DNA of 64,000 bases, from positions 35,009 to 99,008 of IMG/VR virus record IMGVR_UViG_3300020448_000003, one strand, 5' to 3'. Every line of letters begins with the position of its first letter. Positions within the stretch are counted from its first letter, which is position 1. The position numbers and the translations under genes were made by a program. The notes beneath the pieces were generated by a model. It was not told the origin of the DNA, made no database searches, and saw only the letters and a list, made by a program, of their open reading frames with translations. Origin of the DNA: a virus. Of the stretch, positions 48,337 through 57,408 are shown in pieces.

Positions 48337-50219
48337 TATAAACTACTGAGTGGTGCAGATCCTTCAGCACTTCGACCAAATCTACTGAATAGGTAATCCG
48401 TAGCAGGATTACGTGGACTTTCTTGTACTATTGGCATTGATGGTGCACCATCATCAATAATTGTCTTAGAGTCAGGCAATACCATAGCATCTGCAACGAT
48501 TGTTTGTATAGAATCTTTCATATTTGCACCTGATGCTTTAGATGCTGCTGTTTTTACTTTACCATATGCTGCTTGTAATAGTTTGCCAACTTCTTTAGGA
48601 TCTGGGCTGACTGCTTGGAATATAGGTGCAACTGCATTGATCACTGGATGTGACATAATGACAGGTTCTACCTTGTCAGCAACACGTCCAACGAGACTCT
48701 TCATTGCTTTGAACATACCACCTGTAGAGAGCTCAGGAATATTTCCAAGATGAACAGTCCTTGCCATAGTAGGTGCTATCTGCCCACCATCACTAAATTG
48801 TGGCATCTTAAATCCCATAGATGATGCTTGTTGCATACGTGATGCAGTCAAACCAGGATTCATACGGGTGTGTGGCGTATCAAACGGGATAACAAATCCA
48901 CCAGATGAACGTTTTGCAACATACTCTACACCGTGACCTATGAAATCAACCTGTGTTCCATTGAGTGATACAGGATAACCACTCATCGGACCTGATATCC
49001 ATCCCCCAGCTGACATTTGTTTTACATTATCACCATCACCTGTTGGTGTAACGTCAGTGCTTGGCACCATCTTAAGTAATGCTGTAATACCTTTGAATAA
49101 CAATATCAAAGGTCCGAGAACAATTTTACCCATCTGTTCTGCTATGTTCATTAACACTGGTAGATGTGGTTTTATAAATTTTGTAATGTTATCAATCACA
49201 GGTCCCATTGCCACAAACATATCCTTAAATGCTTTCATTACTGGATCAAATATCTTCTTAACAAACGCCATTATCTTACCAAATACTTCTTTTACAGTAT
49301 TGAAGAAATCTTTTGCTATAGGTCCTAAAAACTTACCTACGTTTTTACCAAGGAAACCACCTAAAGCACCACCGATAGCACCACCTATAGGACCTGCTAT
49401 CTGATTACCTATCATAGCTCCACCAGTTGCACCAACTCCTGCTCCGACTCCCCCACCTATCGCTGCTGACTGTCTATCTTCTTCATCTATAGATTCATCA
49501 CTCATTATATCGTTATACGAAGCAACACCAGCTATTGCACCAAGACCCAACTGTCCTACAATATTACCACCTAAGAACTTCGCCATATTCATTATACCCT
49601 TTCCTACAAGGGATAACATTGACGAGAACGCTTTGACAGTTGCTATTGGACTTGTTAAGAAACTTAGTCCTAACAATGCTGCTGATGCAGCACCCATTAA
49701 TTTAGCAGCACCTTTCAGTCGATCCCACCAATTACTTTTTTCACCAAATGTTTGATCCCACGTTTTTCCTATCCAATCAACAAGTCTTGTAAATGTTGTA
49801 AACATCCACTTAAAAAATTTACCAACACGATCAAATGTTCTCTGGAGATTTGCTTGATTCTTAGGATCACTCAACCATTGCAAAGCACTGAATACAATTA
49901 AATTCTTAAAGAGTTTCCATAGATGACCAAGGAAACCAATACTAGCTTTAGCAATATTACCAACTATCTTCTGTGCGTTACTTGTTATTGCTTCTATTCT
50001 ATTCTCTCTTGCTTTATCTCTTGCTAATGCTGCTGCTTTTCTAGCATCCTCCATCTCTGCGACCATACCATCTCGTAGAGATTTTACAACAACACCAAGA
50101 CTATTGACAGTAGCACCCAAAGAGTTAACTGCCTTTACAGTTACTTTAAAGCTCTTTGCATTTATCCTACCTGTCGGTGGAGTTACATTTTTATAAAACC
50201 TAATCTTAGATACTGCCAT
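48336..50219 (-). CDS. large hydrophobic virion protein, 627 aa
   Basis: N-terminal coiled coil (AEMEDARKAAALARDKARENR...), then TM-like helices (SIGFLGHLWKLFKNLIVFSALQWL) and Gly/Ala-rich membrane-like segments (IAGPIGGAIGGALGGFLG, about residues 275-295). It shares the plan (helix, basic region, GAIGGALGGFLGDK) with the 777-aa neighbour. Both are probably tail-interior or tape-measure-related proteins. Overlaps the hub gene by one base. Confidence 0.6.
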   Translation of the reverse strand: MAVSKIRFYKNVTPPTGRINAKSFKVTVKAVNSLGATVNSLGVVVKSLRDGMVAEMEDARKAAALARDKARENRIEAITSNAQKIVGNIAKASIGFLGHLWKLFKNLIVFSALQWLSDPKNQANLQRTFDRVGKFFKWMFTTFTRLVDWIGKTWDQTFGEKSNWWDRLKGAAKLMGAASAALLGLSFLTSPIATVKAFSSMLSLVGKGIMNMAKFLGGNIVGQLGLGAIAGVASYNDIMSDESIDEEDRQSAAIGGGVGAGVGATGGAMIGNQIAGPIGGAIGGALGGFLGKNVGKFLGPIAKDFFNTVKEVFGKIMAFVKKIFDPVMKAFKDMFVAMGPVIDNITKFIKPHLPVLMNIAEQMGKIVLGPLILLFKGITALLKMVPSTDVTPTGDGDNVKQMSAGGWISGPMSGYPVSLNGTQVDFIGHGVEYVAKRSSGGFVIPFDTPHTRMNPGLTASRMQQASSMGFKMPQFSDGGQIAPTMARTVHLGNIPELSTGGMFKAMKSLVGRVADKVEPVIMSHPVINAVAPIFQAVSPDPKEVGKLLQAAYGKVKTAASKASGANMKDSIQTIVADAMVLPDSKTIIDDGAPSMPIVQESPRNPATDYLFSRFGRSAEGSAPLSSL

Positions 50220-52553
50220 TTATACAAGACCTACTGAGGATGTTTTAGAAAGAACTGGAGTACCTTCACGTATGACCTGTACTTCTTTCTTAGATTTAAC
50301 CAAAGGTTGCATAACAACTATCGTTTGTACACCACTTGTCAACTCTTCACCAGCGAGTGCTTCGGATCTATTTTTCATTTCAGCACTGGTGTTATTTAGT
50401 TTATCGGGTGGCAATGTTTCAATAGGTGCGTTAGGTGTACCAAATAGACCAGGATATATCTTTGTAGGATCTAAATGCTCACTGGTACCCATCTTATAAA
50501 CATCAAAATGTAAATGTGTATCGTTGATATCTCTACCAATTTTACTCATATCAACAAGGTTTCCTATCTTCTGTCCTGCTTTGATATGATCACCAACTGC
50601 GACTGATGGTAACATATGCAAATATCTGTGATCAAATCCATCTGCACTTCTTATCATTAACCCTGCCATATAATTTAAAGTGTTATCATATTTCTCTTTC
50701 AATACTTGACCACCAGTTAGAGCAACAACATCAATAGCAGGGTCAGCACCAAATGGAGGTTTCTCTGTTAAGTCAATACCTGTATGTGCACCATAACTAC
50801 GTGGTGCACCATAACGTTGACCTGGTTGTCCTGCGTATCTTCCCATAGGTAATGGGAAAATCTTTGTATTGGAAACAGTTACATTCTTCTCTAGCGGTCC
50901 TCCACCATCTTCAAGACTATTAACTAATTCTTGTGCATCTTTTGCTTTCTGTTCAGCATAAGGAATAAGAACATTTGTCCAGTGATCTATCTTTTCATCA
51001 ATAGTAGAACCAAATGGATGTCTGTGACCGTTCATTATATTCATACCTGGTGCACCATTACTGGTTTTAATAACACCATCAACTCCTGTCCATATACTTC
51101 TCTTACTACCACCTTCCTCAGCTTTCTTTTTCTTAAGGTCAGCAACTTGTTTACGTAAACGTTTTACATCCTCGGTTTCATTAACTAATTGTGCAGATGC
51201 CTTAGATTCTTCTGATCCAAATGTTCTTTGGAAGTAATTAACTGTACCTCCTACAACATTTTGACCAAGATTAATAAGATACATTAGTTTCTCAAATACT
51301 GCCTTTAGACCTGGTGAATTTAAAAACTCATTTACTTTCTTAACTGCTGCTTCTGCTACTGGTTTCAACATATTCCACACAGTTTTTAACGCTGGAACGA
51401 GTGCATCTATCATATCTCTAACAGAGTCAATCAAAGGTGTAAGATATGCCTTCCATAAAGGCATCATAATCTCACCTATGAATTTCTTTATAGGTTTTAT
51501 GATAGGTGTTATAGCATCACCTACAAATGCACCAATCTTATCTCCTAGAAATCCACCTAACAAGTTACCAACAATAGGACCAAAAGGACCTAGTATCGGT
51601 GTTAACAATGCAGTCAACGCTGCACCACCCACAGCAGCACCAATACCACCACCAATCGCTTTCTGAGCTGAGTCTCCTGATTGCAATCTTGTAATTGTAG
51701 CAGTAGCACCCGCTAAGAATGGCATACCTTTAGAAAGGAAACCAGTTGCTTTACCCTGCATAAACCTACCCGCCTTGACTCTAGTAAGACGTTTAAGTCG
51801 TAACATTCTTGTTCTTCTTGCTCTTATTCTATTTCTCATATTACCGAATCTTTTGACTCGTTTCATTCTCTCATTTCTAAGTTTCTTGATATTTTGTGCT
51901 CTCTTTAATTTTTTACCCCAAGAAGTTTTTCCTACAGTGTTCTTGTAAAACTTAACTAAACTTTGATAATCACCTATTAATTTCCAAGGTTGCAATACTC
52001 TAGTCGCAACAAAAAAGGCACCAAGACCACCAATGATCTTAAGTGCACCCATTATTAAACTCTTTTCACCAAATGCCTCCATTATCCAGTTGACACCTGT
52101 ATTCAATATCTTATAAACACTACCCAACCATTTACCTATTAAAGGTAAACTAAAATCAAGAATACCTTTAAATTTAGGATTTGATAGTAAATCTAGTAGA
52201 AACCACGTTCCTACCTTCATAGCAATCCATTTAAAAGGTTGCAACAATTTATTCAACCATTTAGTTGCATTTTTAGCAACTCCACTTTTTTTAGATTCTG
52301 ACTCTACTGCTTTTTCTGTGTCTGATTCTAACTTATTCTCAGTATCTTTATCTTTCTGTAAATTTGCTTCGTCATTCTGATCTTTCCAATATGCCAACCT
52401 CTGATTGTGCATATCAGCAAATATTGCTCCAATATCTTCCACGACAAAACCCATCCTGTTGATGGCAAATGTAAATCCTTGTACAGGATTTTTTGCAGTG
52501 CCTACTTTCTCAGGAATAAACTTTCGTATGTTTAGCGGTCTTGCCCCTTCCAT
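50220..52553 (-). CDS. tape-measure-like virion protein with M23 peptidase domain, 777 aa
   Basis: N-terminal globular region and TM-like helices, a very basic stretch at about residues 215-265 (ARRTRMLRLKRLTRVKAG) and a hydrophobic Gly-rich segment near 285-330. The C-terminal third carries a complete M23 metallopeptidase pattern: H-x3-D in GAHTGID (H590, D594), YLHML (H646) and the HLHFD (680-684) motif. M23 enzymes cut peptidoglycan cross-links. It probably exposes the cell wall during injection. Overlaps the gp51-like gene. Confidence 0.75.
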   Translation of the reverse strand: MEGARPLNIRKFIPEKVGTAKNPVQGFTFAINRMGFVVEDIGAIFADMHNQRLAYWKDQNDEANLQKDKDTENKLESDTEKAVESESKKSGVAKNATKWLNKLLQPFKWIAMKVGTWFLLDLLSNPKFKGILDFSLPLIGKWLGSVYKILNTGVNWIMEAFGEKSLIMGALKIIGGLGAFFVATRVLQPWKLIGDYQSLVKFYKNTVGKTSWGKKLKRAQNIKKLRNERMKRVKRFGNMRNRIRARRTRMLRLKRLTRVKAGRFMQGKATGFLSKGMPFLAGATATITRLQSGDSAQKAIGGGIGAAVGGAALTALLTPILGPFGPIVGNLLGGFLGDKIGAFVGDAITPIIKPIKKFIGEIMMPLWKAYLTPLIDSVRDMIDALVPALKTVWNMLKPVAEAAVKKVNEFLNSPGLKAVFEKLMYLINLGQNVVGGTVNYFQRTFGSEESKASAQLVNETEDVKRLRKQVADLKKKKAEEGGSKRSIWTGVDGVIKTSNGAPGMNIMNGHRHPFGSTIDEKIDHWTNVLIPYAEQKAKDAQELVNSLEDGGGPLEKNVTVSNTKIFPLPMGRYAGQPGQRYGAPRSYGAHTGIDLTEKPPFGADPAIDVVALTGGQVLKEKYDNTLNYMAGLMIRSADGFDHRYLHMLPSVAVGDHIKAGQKIGNLVDMSKIGRDINDTHLHFDVYKMGTSEHLDPTKIYPGLFGTPNAPIETLPPDKLNNTSAEMKNRSEALAGEELTSGVQTIVVMQPLVKSKKEVQVIREGTPVLSKTSSVGLV

Positions 52554-52741
52554 TAGAGTTGTTGTCCAGGAGGTGAGTTTTGAAAGTCTTGTTGTTTTTG
52601 TCGTCTTTCTTCTTCACGAAGATAACGTATCAACAAATTCACATAAACATCTCTTTCCCACGGAATCATATTCTCAAGTTCTGTAAGACTATACTTATGA
52701 TGTTGCATCAAAGCAAAATTAGTCTCATACAGATTCATCAT
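52553..52741 (-). CDS. 62-aa baseplate assembly protein, gp51-like position
   Basis: MNLYETNFALMQHHKYSLTELENMIPWERDVYVNLLIRYLREEERRQKQQDFQ. Such short helical products follow gp26 in T4-like phages and act in baseplate hub assembly; in tailed phages this pattern also resembles tail-assembly chaperones. Assigned by position and layout. Either of two adjacent ATGs may be used. Confidence 0.55.
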   Translation of the reverse strand: MMNLYETNFALMQHHKYSLTELENMIPWERDVYVNLLIRYLREEERRQKQQDFQNSPPGQQL

Positions 52742-52758
52742 CGAATCGTGGGATAGGG

Positions 52759-53463
52759 CTACTCGAAAAAAGCTGCTAGTCCCTCTAGTGTAACTGTACT
52801 TTTTACTTCAGTCTTTGGATTGAATACCTCGATCTCGTGAGATAACTTTGGCATCGTTTCAAAGAATTTTTGAACTGATGTAAACTGCTGTGAATTCATA
52901 CTTTCAAAGAACTCTACTAACTCTGCCTTTTTATAAGACTTTGCTTCGTGAAGTTCCTCACCGTCAGCAATAGTATCAGTACAATCTGCTGCTAGTTTGA
53001 ATACATCTTCAAGACCAGGATTATCTGATAGATTATTTTTCACAAAACTATCCAAAGATGGATATTTCATAGTTAAGGTGATCTGATCAGTTAATTTAAT
53101 CACATTAGTATGATCTTTTGGGATTTCAACTTTAACTTCATCCAAGTTGACTTCTACTTCAACTTGTGTTTTTTCATCATCAGGGCAAGTTAGTTTAAAT
53201 TCACTAACTTCACCTACAGATTTACCACGAATTTTTAAGAATAGATATTCAATATCAAATGTAGCAAGTTCACTTAGATTCTTGACATTTGTACAATTCT
53301 TGATAATCTCTTTAACTGCCTTGATCATCTCTTTGTTATTTTGAGTTTCCATTGCCATATAAAGCAATTTCTCTTCTCTAACTAGAAATGGTCGATAGGT
53401 GACTTTCTGACCTCTTGGCAGGGTGCATTCATAGTCTGGAATGCTCAGTTTTGGTAAAGGCAT
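52759..53463 (-). CDS. 26: baseplate hub protein gp26-like (T4_baseplate family)
   Basis: 234 residues. LSIPDYECTLPRGQKVTYRPFLVREEKLLYMAMET and DIEYLFLKIRGKSVGE are the conserved start and SIDxLFxxIR-type block of the T4 gp26 family. The middle is LxCPxDE-like (FKLTCPDDEKTQVEVEV). It helps assemble the baseplate hub. A CTAAATA late promoter lies 29 bases upstream. Confidence 0.85.
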   Translation of the reverse strand: MPLPKLSIPDYECTLPRGQKVTYRPFLVREEKLLYMAMETQNNKEMIKAVKEIIKNCTNVKNLSELATFDIEYLFLKIRGKSVGEVSEFKLTCPDDEKTQVEVEVNLDEVKVEIPKDHTNVIKLTDQITLTMKYPSLDSFVKNNLSDNPGLEDVFKLAADCTDTIADGEELHEAKSYKKAELVEFFESMNSQQFTSVQKFFETMPKLSHEIEVFNPKTEVKSTVTLEGLAAFFE

Positions 53464-53491
53464 ATTTAAGGGGAGTACAACTCAGTAGAAT

Positions 53492-53498
53492 TATTTAG
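53492..53498 (-). promoter_or_regulatory. late promoter CTAAATA
   Basis: Drives gp26 and the large tail genes downstream. Its TAA ends the 237-aa tail-tube-fold gene. Confidence 0.65.
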
Positions 53499-54208
53499 AC
53501 ACCAAAGGCAGAACCTATTTTGATGTCATCCATAGTTTTTAAAACATCTTCAGTTAAAACAGTGTCATTTGTCCACTCATTAGGTTTCTTTATCTTGGCA
53601 GAGAACCTATATCTTTCAAATTTAAAGACAACATCCATCTTAACTAAACCGTTTTGTTCATTGGTAAATGTTAATTGACCCATATTCGTCGGAAAACAAC
53701 CAACGAACTGGAAAACACCTACCGATCTATTCATTCTTGTTTCAAACTTCTTACCATTAACAACTTTTTGTGCTAAAACATTAGATCCTCTTTCCCATTT
53801 CTCTACAAATATATCTGCTGTATAATCGTCATAGAAACCAACTCTATTTTCTGAGTCTGGTGCCATTGCTTGCATCCATTTCTCAAAGAAGTTTCTATGC
53901 CACATATTTTTAGTGGTTATGAACGAAATAGTAAGTTCGTTAGGAATTTGTCCAGTTGCATAAGTACGCTGAACACCAACATTTTTAATATCTCCCGTGG
54001 TGACTCCACGAGAAGGTATAGTAACATTATCTGCAAAATAGTTAACCGCTTTGTATATTTCTTGACTTTGGGCTTGACTCCAACCTTCCATTGCAGCGAA
54101 TACTAAAGGGAAACCAATCCACGCAGCATAAAGATTACCTAAAGTCGGTTCATAGGCACCTGTACTTACAATATCTTGAAAATTAATAAACGAATTAGGT
54201 ACTTTCAA
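53495..54208 (-). CDS. tail-tube-fold protein, gp54/gp19-like (TTG start)
   Basis: TTG start with a strong SD (AAAAAGGAGAG, 8 bases), overlapping the upstream stop (TTGA). The pattern TNMWHRNFFEKWMQAM(A)PD-like block (about residues 101-118) and beta-rich ends match phage tail tube proteins; a baseplate tube initiator (gp54) is likely from its place near gp48 and gp4. The exact T4 counterpart is not certain. Confidence 0.55.
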   Translation of the reverse strand: MKVPNSFINFQDIVSTGAYEPTLGNLYAAWIGFPLVFAAMEGWSQAQSQEIYKAVNYFADNVTIPSRGVTTGDIKNVGVQRTYATGQIPNELTISFITTKNMWHRNFFEKWMQAMAPDSENRVGFYDDYTADIFVEKWERGSNVLAQKVVNGKKFETRMNRSVGVFQFVGCFPTNMGQLTFTNEQNGLVKMDVVFKFERYRFSAKIKKPNEWTNDTVLTEDVLKTMDDIKIGSAFGV

Positions 54209-54681
54209 ACTAACTCTCCTTTTTTAAGTAAAACACTTGTTGGAACTGCTGTATCTCGACCAAATGTTGTAATGTGAAACTGTTCAGATGGTATTTGACC
54301 AATATCATCCCATTCAGAGTCTGGAACGACTAACATACTACTTCTTACATTACTCCTTAAGTATTTATGTATAGTTTGTGGTGGTGCTGCTGGAGTAAAT
54401 CCATATTTACGAAGTTCTGGTCTCATATAATGAACATTAGCACCCCAGAAATGTTCATCAGATTCACCATATATGTAAACCATAGGATATTTATCCCAAA
54501 ATTTCATAAGTTCTTTATTATCATCCTCTGGGTCATATGCAAAAGTAATTGCTGTACCAGGCGTTACACCGTCAGCACCTAAACCCATATCAAATAGTGC
54601 TTGAAAAAGTTGTGTTCTCCACCAATTTGATGATTGTGCTTTTCCTTGTGATTTAGTTTGTATGTCTGTGAAAACACTCAT
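54205..54681 (-). CDS. 158-aa tail/virion protein, unknown
   Basis: MSVFTDIQTKSQGKAQSSNWWRTQLFQALFDMGLGADG with a mid-region TFAYDPEDDNKELMKFWDKYPMVYIYGESDEHFWGANVHYM. It lies between gp4 and the tail-tube-fold gene and is probably structural. Not recognised more closely. Confidence 0.55.
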   Translation of the reverse strand: MSVFTDIQTKSQGKAQSSNWWRTQLFQALFDMGLGADGVTPGTAITFAYDPEDDNKELMKFWDKYPMVYIYGESDEHFWGANVHYMRPELRKYGFTPAAPPQTIHKYLRSNVRSSMLVVPDSEWDDIGQIPSEQFHITTFGRDTAVPTSVLLKKGELV

Positions 54682-55121
54682 ACTCTTAATTCGTTTTCTG
54701 TTAATATAACAAACTGCATTCTACGATCCTTACAGTATTCTTTTGCTGCTTTCCATTTTGCTTGATTTACACCATATGTAGCAACTTCCTTTAAAAACTT
54801 CTGAGTTTTACGTTTTTGATTTGCTGGTGCCTGTGTTTGTGCAAATGGTTTAATTTCGATAATTCTTTTTGCGAGTCCTCCACTTTTGGTGCGAGACTTG
54901 ACATAAAAATCAGGAAAGTAACGATGAAACCTACCATCGATAGGACTTCTATAAGGAATGATAATCTCTTCACTGCCCCACTCTATAACGTTTTCATTTA
55001 GGTCACACCACCCCATAAACTTTCTTTCCCACAAACTTCTATAAATAATGTTTGTAGGATCCCCTTTGTACTTGCCAGGATATCTTGGTTTGAATCTTCC
55101 AGAATAAGTTTTATAGGTCAT
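54678..55121 (-). CDS. 4: head completion protein gp4 (TnsA-like nuclease fold)
   Basis: 147 residues: YKGDPTNIIYRSLWERKFMGWCD, IEWGSEEIIIPYRSPIDGRFHRYFPDFYV and RIIEIKPFAQ. The E/D-x-K type core (PDFYVK...EIKP) is the TnsA-like nuclease pattern known in T4 gp4 (gene 50), needed to complete heads. The start is separated from the plus-strand gp48 ATG by one base. Confidence 0.9.
   Translation of the reverse strand: MTYKTYSGRFKPRYPGKYKGDPTNIIYRSLWERKFMGWCDLNENVIEWGSEEIIIPYRSPIDGRFHRYFPDFYVKSRTKSGGLAKRIIEIKPFAQTQAPANQKRKTQKFLKEVATYGVNQAKWKAAKEYCKDRRMQFVILTENELRV
55040..55047 (+). promoter_or_regulatory. late promoter TATAAATA inside gp4
   Basis: Exact T4 late consensus on the plus strand, 75 bases before the gp48 ATG. 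Expression of gp48-gp53 would have to use this or another site inside gp4. Confidence 0.7.
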
Positions 55122-55122
55122 A

Positions 55123-56175
55123 ATGTCAGCACCGCTAGTATATCCAAGACAGTTACCTCGTCAAGTTCCATCCTCAGATAAGTATATTGACCAAGGTGAT
55201 AATGTCGAAACAAAGGTGATAGATTATCTGAAAATTCAGATATACAACACCCAAGGGGAGAATGGTGCAAACCCATATAACTGGGCTGCTGGTGGAGGTG
55301 GGTTTAAAGAACCCTTTAAAGGATTAGATAATAAATCACTTTATAAGACTATTTATCTATATCTACCAACAGGTATAAAAGAGAATTATCAAGCACAATA
55401 TAACGAAGCATCACTTGGTGCTATTGGTGCAGGAGCATTGCAAGGATTACAAGGTGATATGAATCCTGTTGAAGCTTTACAAAAAACAGCAGGAACTGTA
55501 AAACCAGAATTTGTTATGAATACTGCTGCATCAGCACTTGGTACAGTTAATAGTGCACTTGGAATTAATAATAGTATGGATGCGGGGGGTTTAACTGCTA
55601 TTGCTACCAAGAAGATTTTTAACCCCTATGCAGAGGTAACATTCAAGGGTGTCAACTACAGAGAACACCTTTTCAATTTTAAAATGGCACCTCGTAATAT
55701 ACAGGAAGCAAAAGAGTGTAGAGAGATAATTGAATGTTTAAGACGTGCTATGTTACCAGCATCAGAGGCAGGAGATGATGCAAAAGATTTTCAACTGTTC
55801 AATAGTGAAGGTGATAAGGAAGGCGAACCAAATGCTGTACAACAGGCATTGACATCAGAATCTGGAACTATTAGTGGTGCTAGATGGTTGACAATACCTG
55901 ATATTTTCAGATTATCACTTGTTAGAGTCAGAGCAGACGATGCTGGTGATGATACTGTCAAATTACAAACTTTGAGACCAAAAGCATTGTCAGAGATAGT
56001 CAAATTTCCTACAAAATGTGTTTTAACACAAATGGACGTTGATGTTACACCTGACGGTCAATATAACTCATTAAAAGGTCTTGGTGCTGGAAATGAAGAA
56101 GATTATGGACCTGCTGCTATGAATTTACAGTTGAGTTTCAAAGAAACATCATTTATTACGAGGGATATGATCTAA
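55123..56175 (+). CDS. 48: baseplate tail tube cap gp48
   Basis: 350 residues. EVTFKGVNYREHLFNFKMAPRNIQEAKECREIIECLRRAMLP (about residues 170-210) is the tail-tube-like domain of gp48. The N-terminus YPRQLPRQVPSSDKYIDQGDNVETKVIDYLKIQIY and C-terminal PTKCVLTQMDVDVTPDGQYNSL are also typical of cyanophage gp48. It terminates the tail tube at the baseplate. One of only two plus-strand genes here, and its stop overlaps gp53's ATG (TAATG). Confidence 0.88.
   Translation: MSAPLVYPRQLPRQVPSSDKYIDQGDNVETKVIDYLKIQIYNTQGENGANPYNWAAGGGGFKEPFKGLDNKSLYKTIYLYLPTGIKENYQAQYNEASLGAIGAGALQGLQGDMNPVEALQKTAGTVKPEFVMNTAASALGTVNSALGINNSMDAGGLTAIATKKIFNPYAEVTFKGVNYREHLFNFKMAPRNIQEAKECREIIECLRRAMLPASEAGDDAKDFQLFNSEGDKEGEPNAVQQALTSESGTISGARWLTIPDIFRLSLVRVRADDAGDDTVKLQTLRPKALSEIVKFPTKCVLTQMDVDVTPDGQYNSLKGLGAGNEEDYGPAAMNLQLSFKETSFITRDMI
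55350..55357 (-). promoter_or_regulatory. possible late promoter GATAAATA for gp4
   Basis: Minus strand GATAAATAG, inside gp48, 230 bases upstream of gp4. Weaker than the other late elements. Confidence 0.35.
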
Positions 56176-57143
56176 TGAGTTATTTTAGGTATCTACCAAA
56201 AGTATATGTTCGTAATAGGACGATTCAAAATGGAGTTCATCCATATGAGTTAACTGTTAACATATTTCGTCGCATAAAAATAAGAGATGAACTACAAGGT
56301 GGTCTATTAGGTTTCACACAATATGAAATAGGAACTGGTGAAAGACCTGATCAAGTTGCATCACGAGTATATGGTGATTCTGGTTTAGATTGGATAGTAT
56401 TGCTTGTTAACAACATAATCAATGTATATGAGGACTGGCCACTAAATCGTGTTGATCTATACAAGTACATAGAGGAAAGATGGGGTGATCCTGATCAAAT
56501 TGTACATTATGAGTCATTAGAAATTAAAGTTGGTAATGATGTAGTATTCCCAGAAGGTGAGATAGTAAACGAAGACTTTAGTTATATTAAAACAGATGGA
56601 AGTGTAATACCTAAGTCACAGTGCAGAAGAGCAGTGACATTTTATGAGAGAGAAGAAAGAAAGAATGAAGAGAAAAGAAATATCTATTTACTACGATCTG
56701 AATATGTAACTGACTTTATTAATGAATTTAAGAAACTTTCCAAATACTTACCACACGCTGAAATTGATGATGATGGTAATAAGAAGACCGAAACAACTAT
56801 TGCTGAAGAATTCATAGGTATAAGTACTTATAGAAAACCATCTCAATCAACAGCATCTACTGGATCTGCGTCAGGTGGTGGTTCAAGTACAGCATTGATT
56901 TCATCAGGAGCATCAGGAGGAAGCACAAATGGTACTACAACGTCAACAGCAACCACAACGACAACAACGACCTCTACCACAGGAAGTGAAAGTTCGTATA
57001 CCGCACCCGCAGCAAACGAGTCAACAGAATCTTCATCATCCAGTTCCTCGTCAAGTAGTAGTTCGTCTTCATCGTCTTCCTCTTCGAGTTCATCTAGTTC
57101 TAGCAGTGGTTCATCTGGTGGTTACTACGGTGGAGGGTATTAA
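56175..57143 (+). CDS. 53: baseplate wedge protein gp53 with poly-Ser tail
   Basis: The first 200 residues match gp53: MSYFRYLPKVYVRN, LGFTQYEIGTGERPDQVASRVYGDSGLDWIVLLVNNI and DWPLNRVDLYKYIEERWG. T4 gp53 is 196 residues; this protein is 322. From about residue 215 there is an extra Ser/Thr/Gly-rich extension with 26 consecutive Ser (57030-57107), encoded by both TCN and AGY codons, ending GGYYGGGY. The tail is presumably disordered and may be exposed on the baseplate. The gene ends opposite the 82-aa minus-strand gene with a 4-base overlap. Confidence 0.88.
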   Translation: MSYFRYLPKVYVRNRTIQNGVHPYELTVNIFRRIKIRDELQGGLLGFTQYEIGTGERPDQVASRVYGDSGLDWIVLLVNNIINVYEDWPLNRVDLYKYIEERWGDPDQIVHYESLEIKVGNDVVFPEGEIVNEDFSYIKTDGSVIPKSQCRRAVTFYEREERKNEEKRNIYLLRSEYVTDFINEFKKLSKYLPHAEIDDDGNKKTETTIAEEFIGISTYRKPSQSTASTGSASGGGSSTALISSGASGGSTNGTTTSTATTTTTTTSTTGSESSYTAPAANESTESSSSSSSSSSSSSSSSSSSSSSSSSSGSSGGYYGGGY

Positions 57144-57388
57144 AGACCTAGTGAAAAGTCCAAAGCTTTCTTAGCAGTATTGAATAATCTAACCCTGCGT
57201 TTGTCTTTCACATAAGGTATATGCACAGAAAATCCCAGAAGATCTCCTTTGAGTTCATCTGGGATTCCTATTGGTTGAACAAAAAATATTCCTGCGTGTG
57301 CTACAACACGGTATCCGATCTGCACGAAACCTAACTCTCTAAGAGCACACTCTAATCTGAGTGAATCATTTCCGTCTTGTAAGAGCAT
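57140..57388 (-). CDS. 82-aa protein, unknown
   Basis: MLLQDGNDSLRLECALRELGFVQIGYRVVAHAGIFFVQPIGIPDELKGDLLGFSVHIPYVKDKRR. Alternating strands and one helix. Convergent with gp53, last gene of the rightward-to-leftward block. Not recognised. Confidence 0.55.
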   Translation of the reverse strand: MLLQDGNDSLRLECALRELGFVQIGYRVVAHAGIFFVQPIGIPDELKGDLLGFSVHIPYVKDKRRVRLFNTAKKALDFSLGL

Positions 57389-57408
57389 ACGGTAAACCGA
57401 ACTATACT

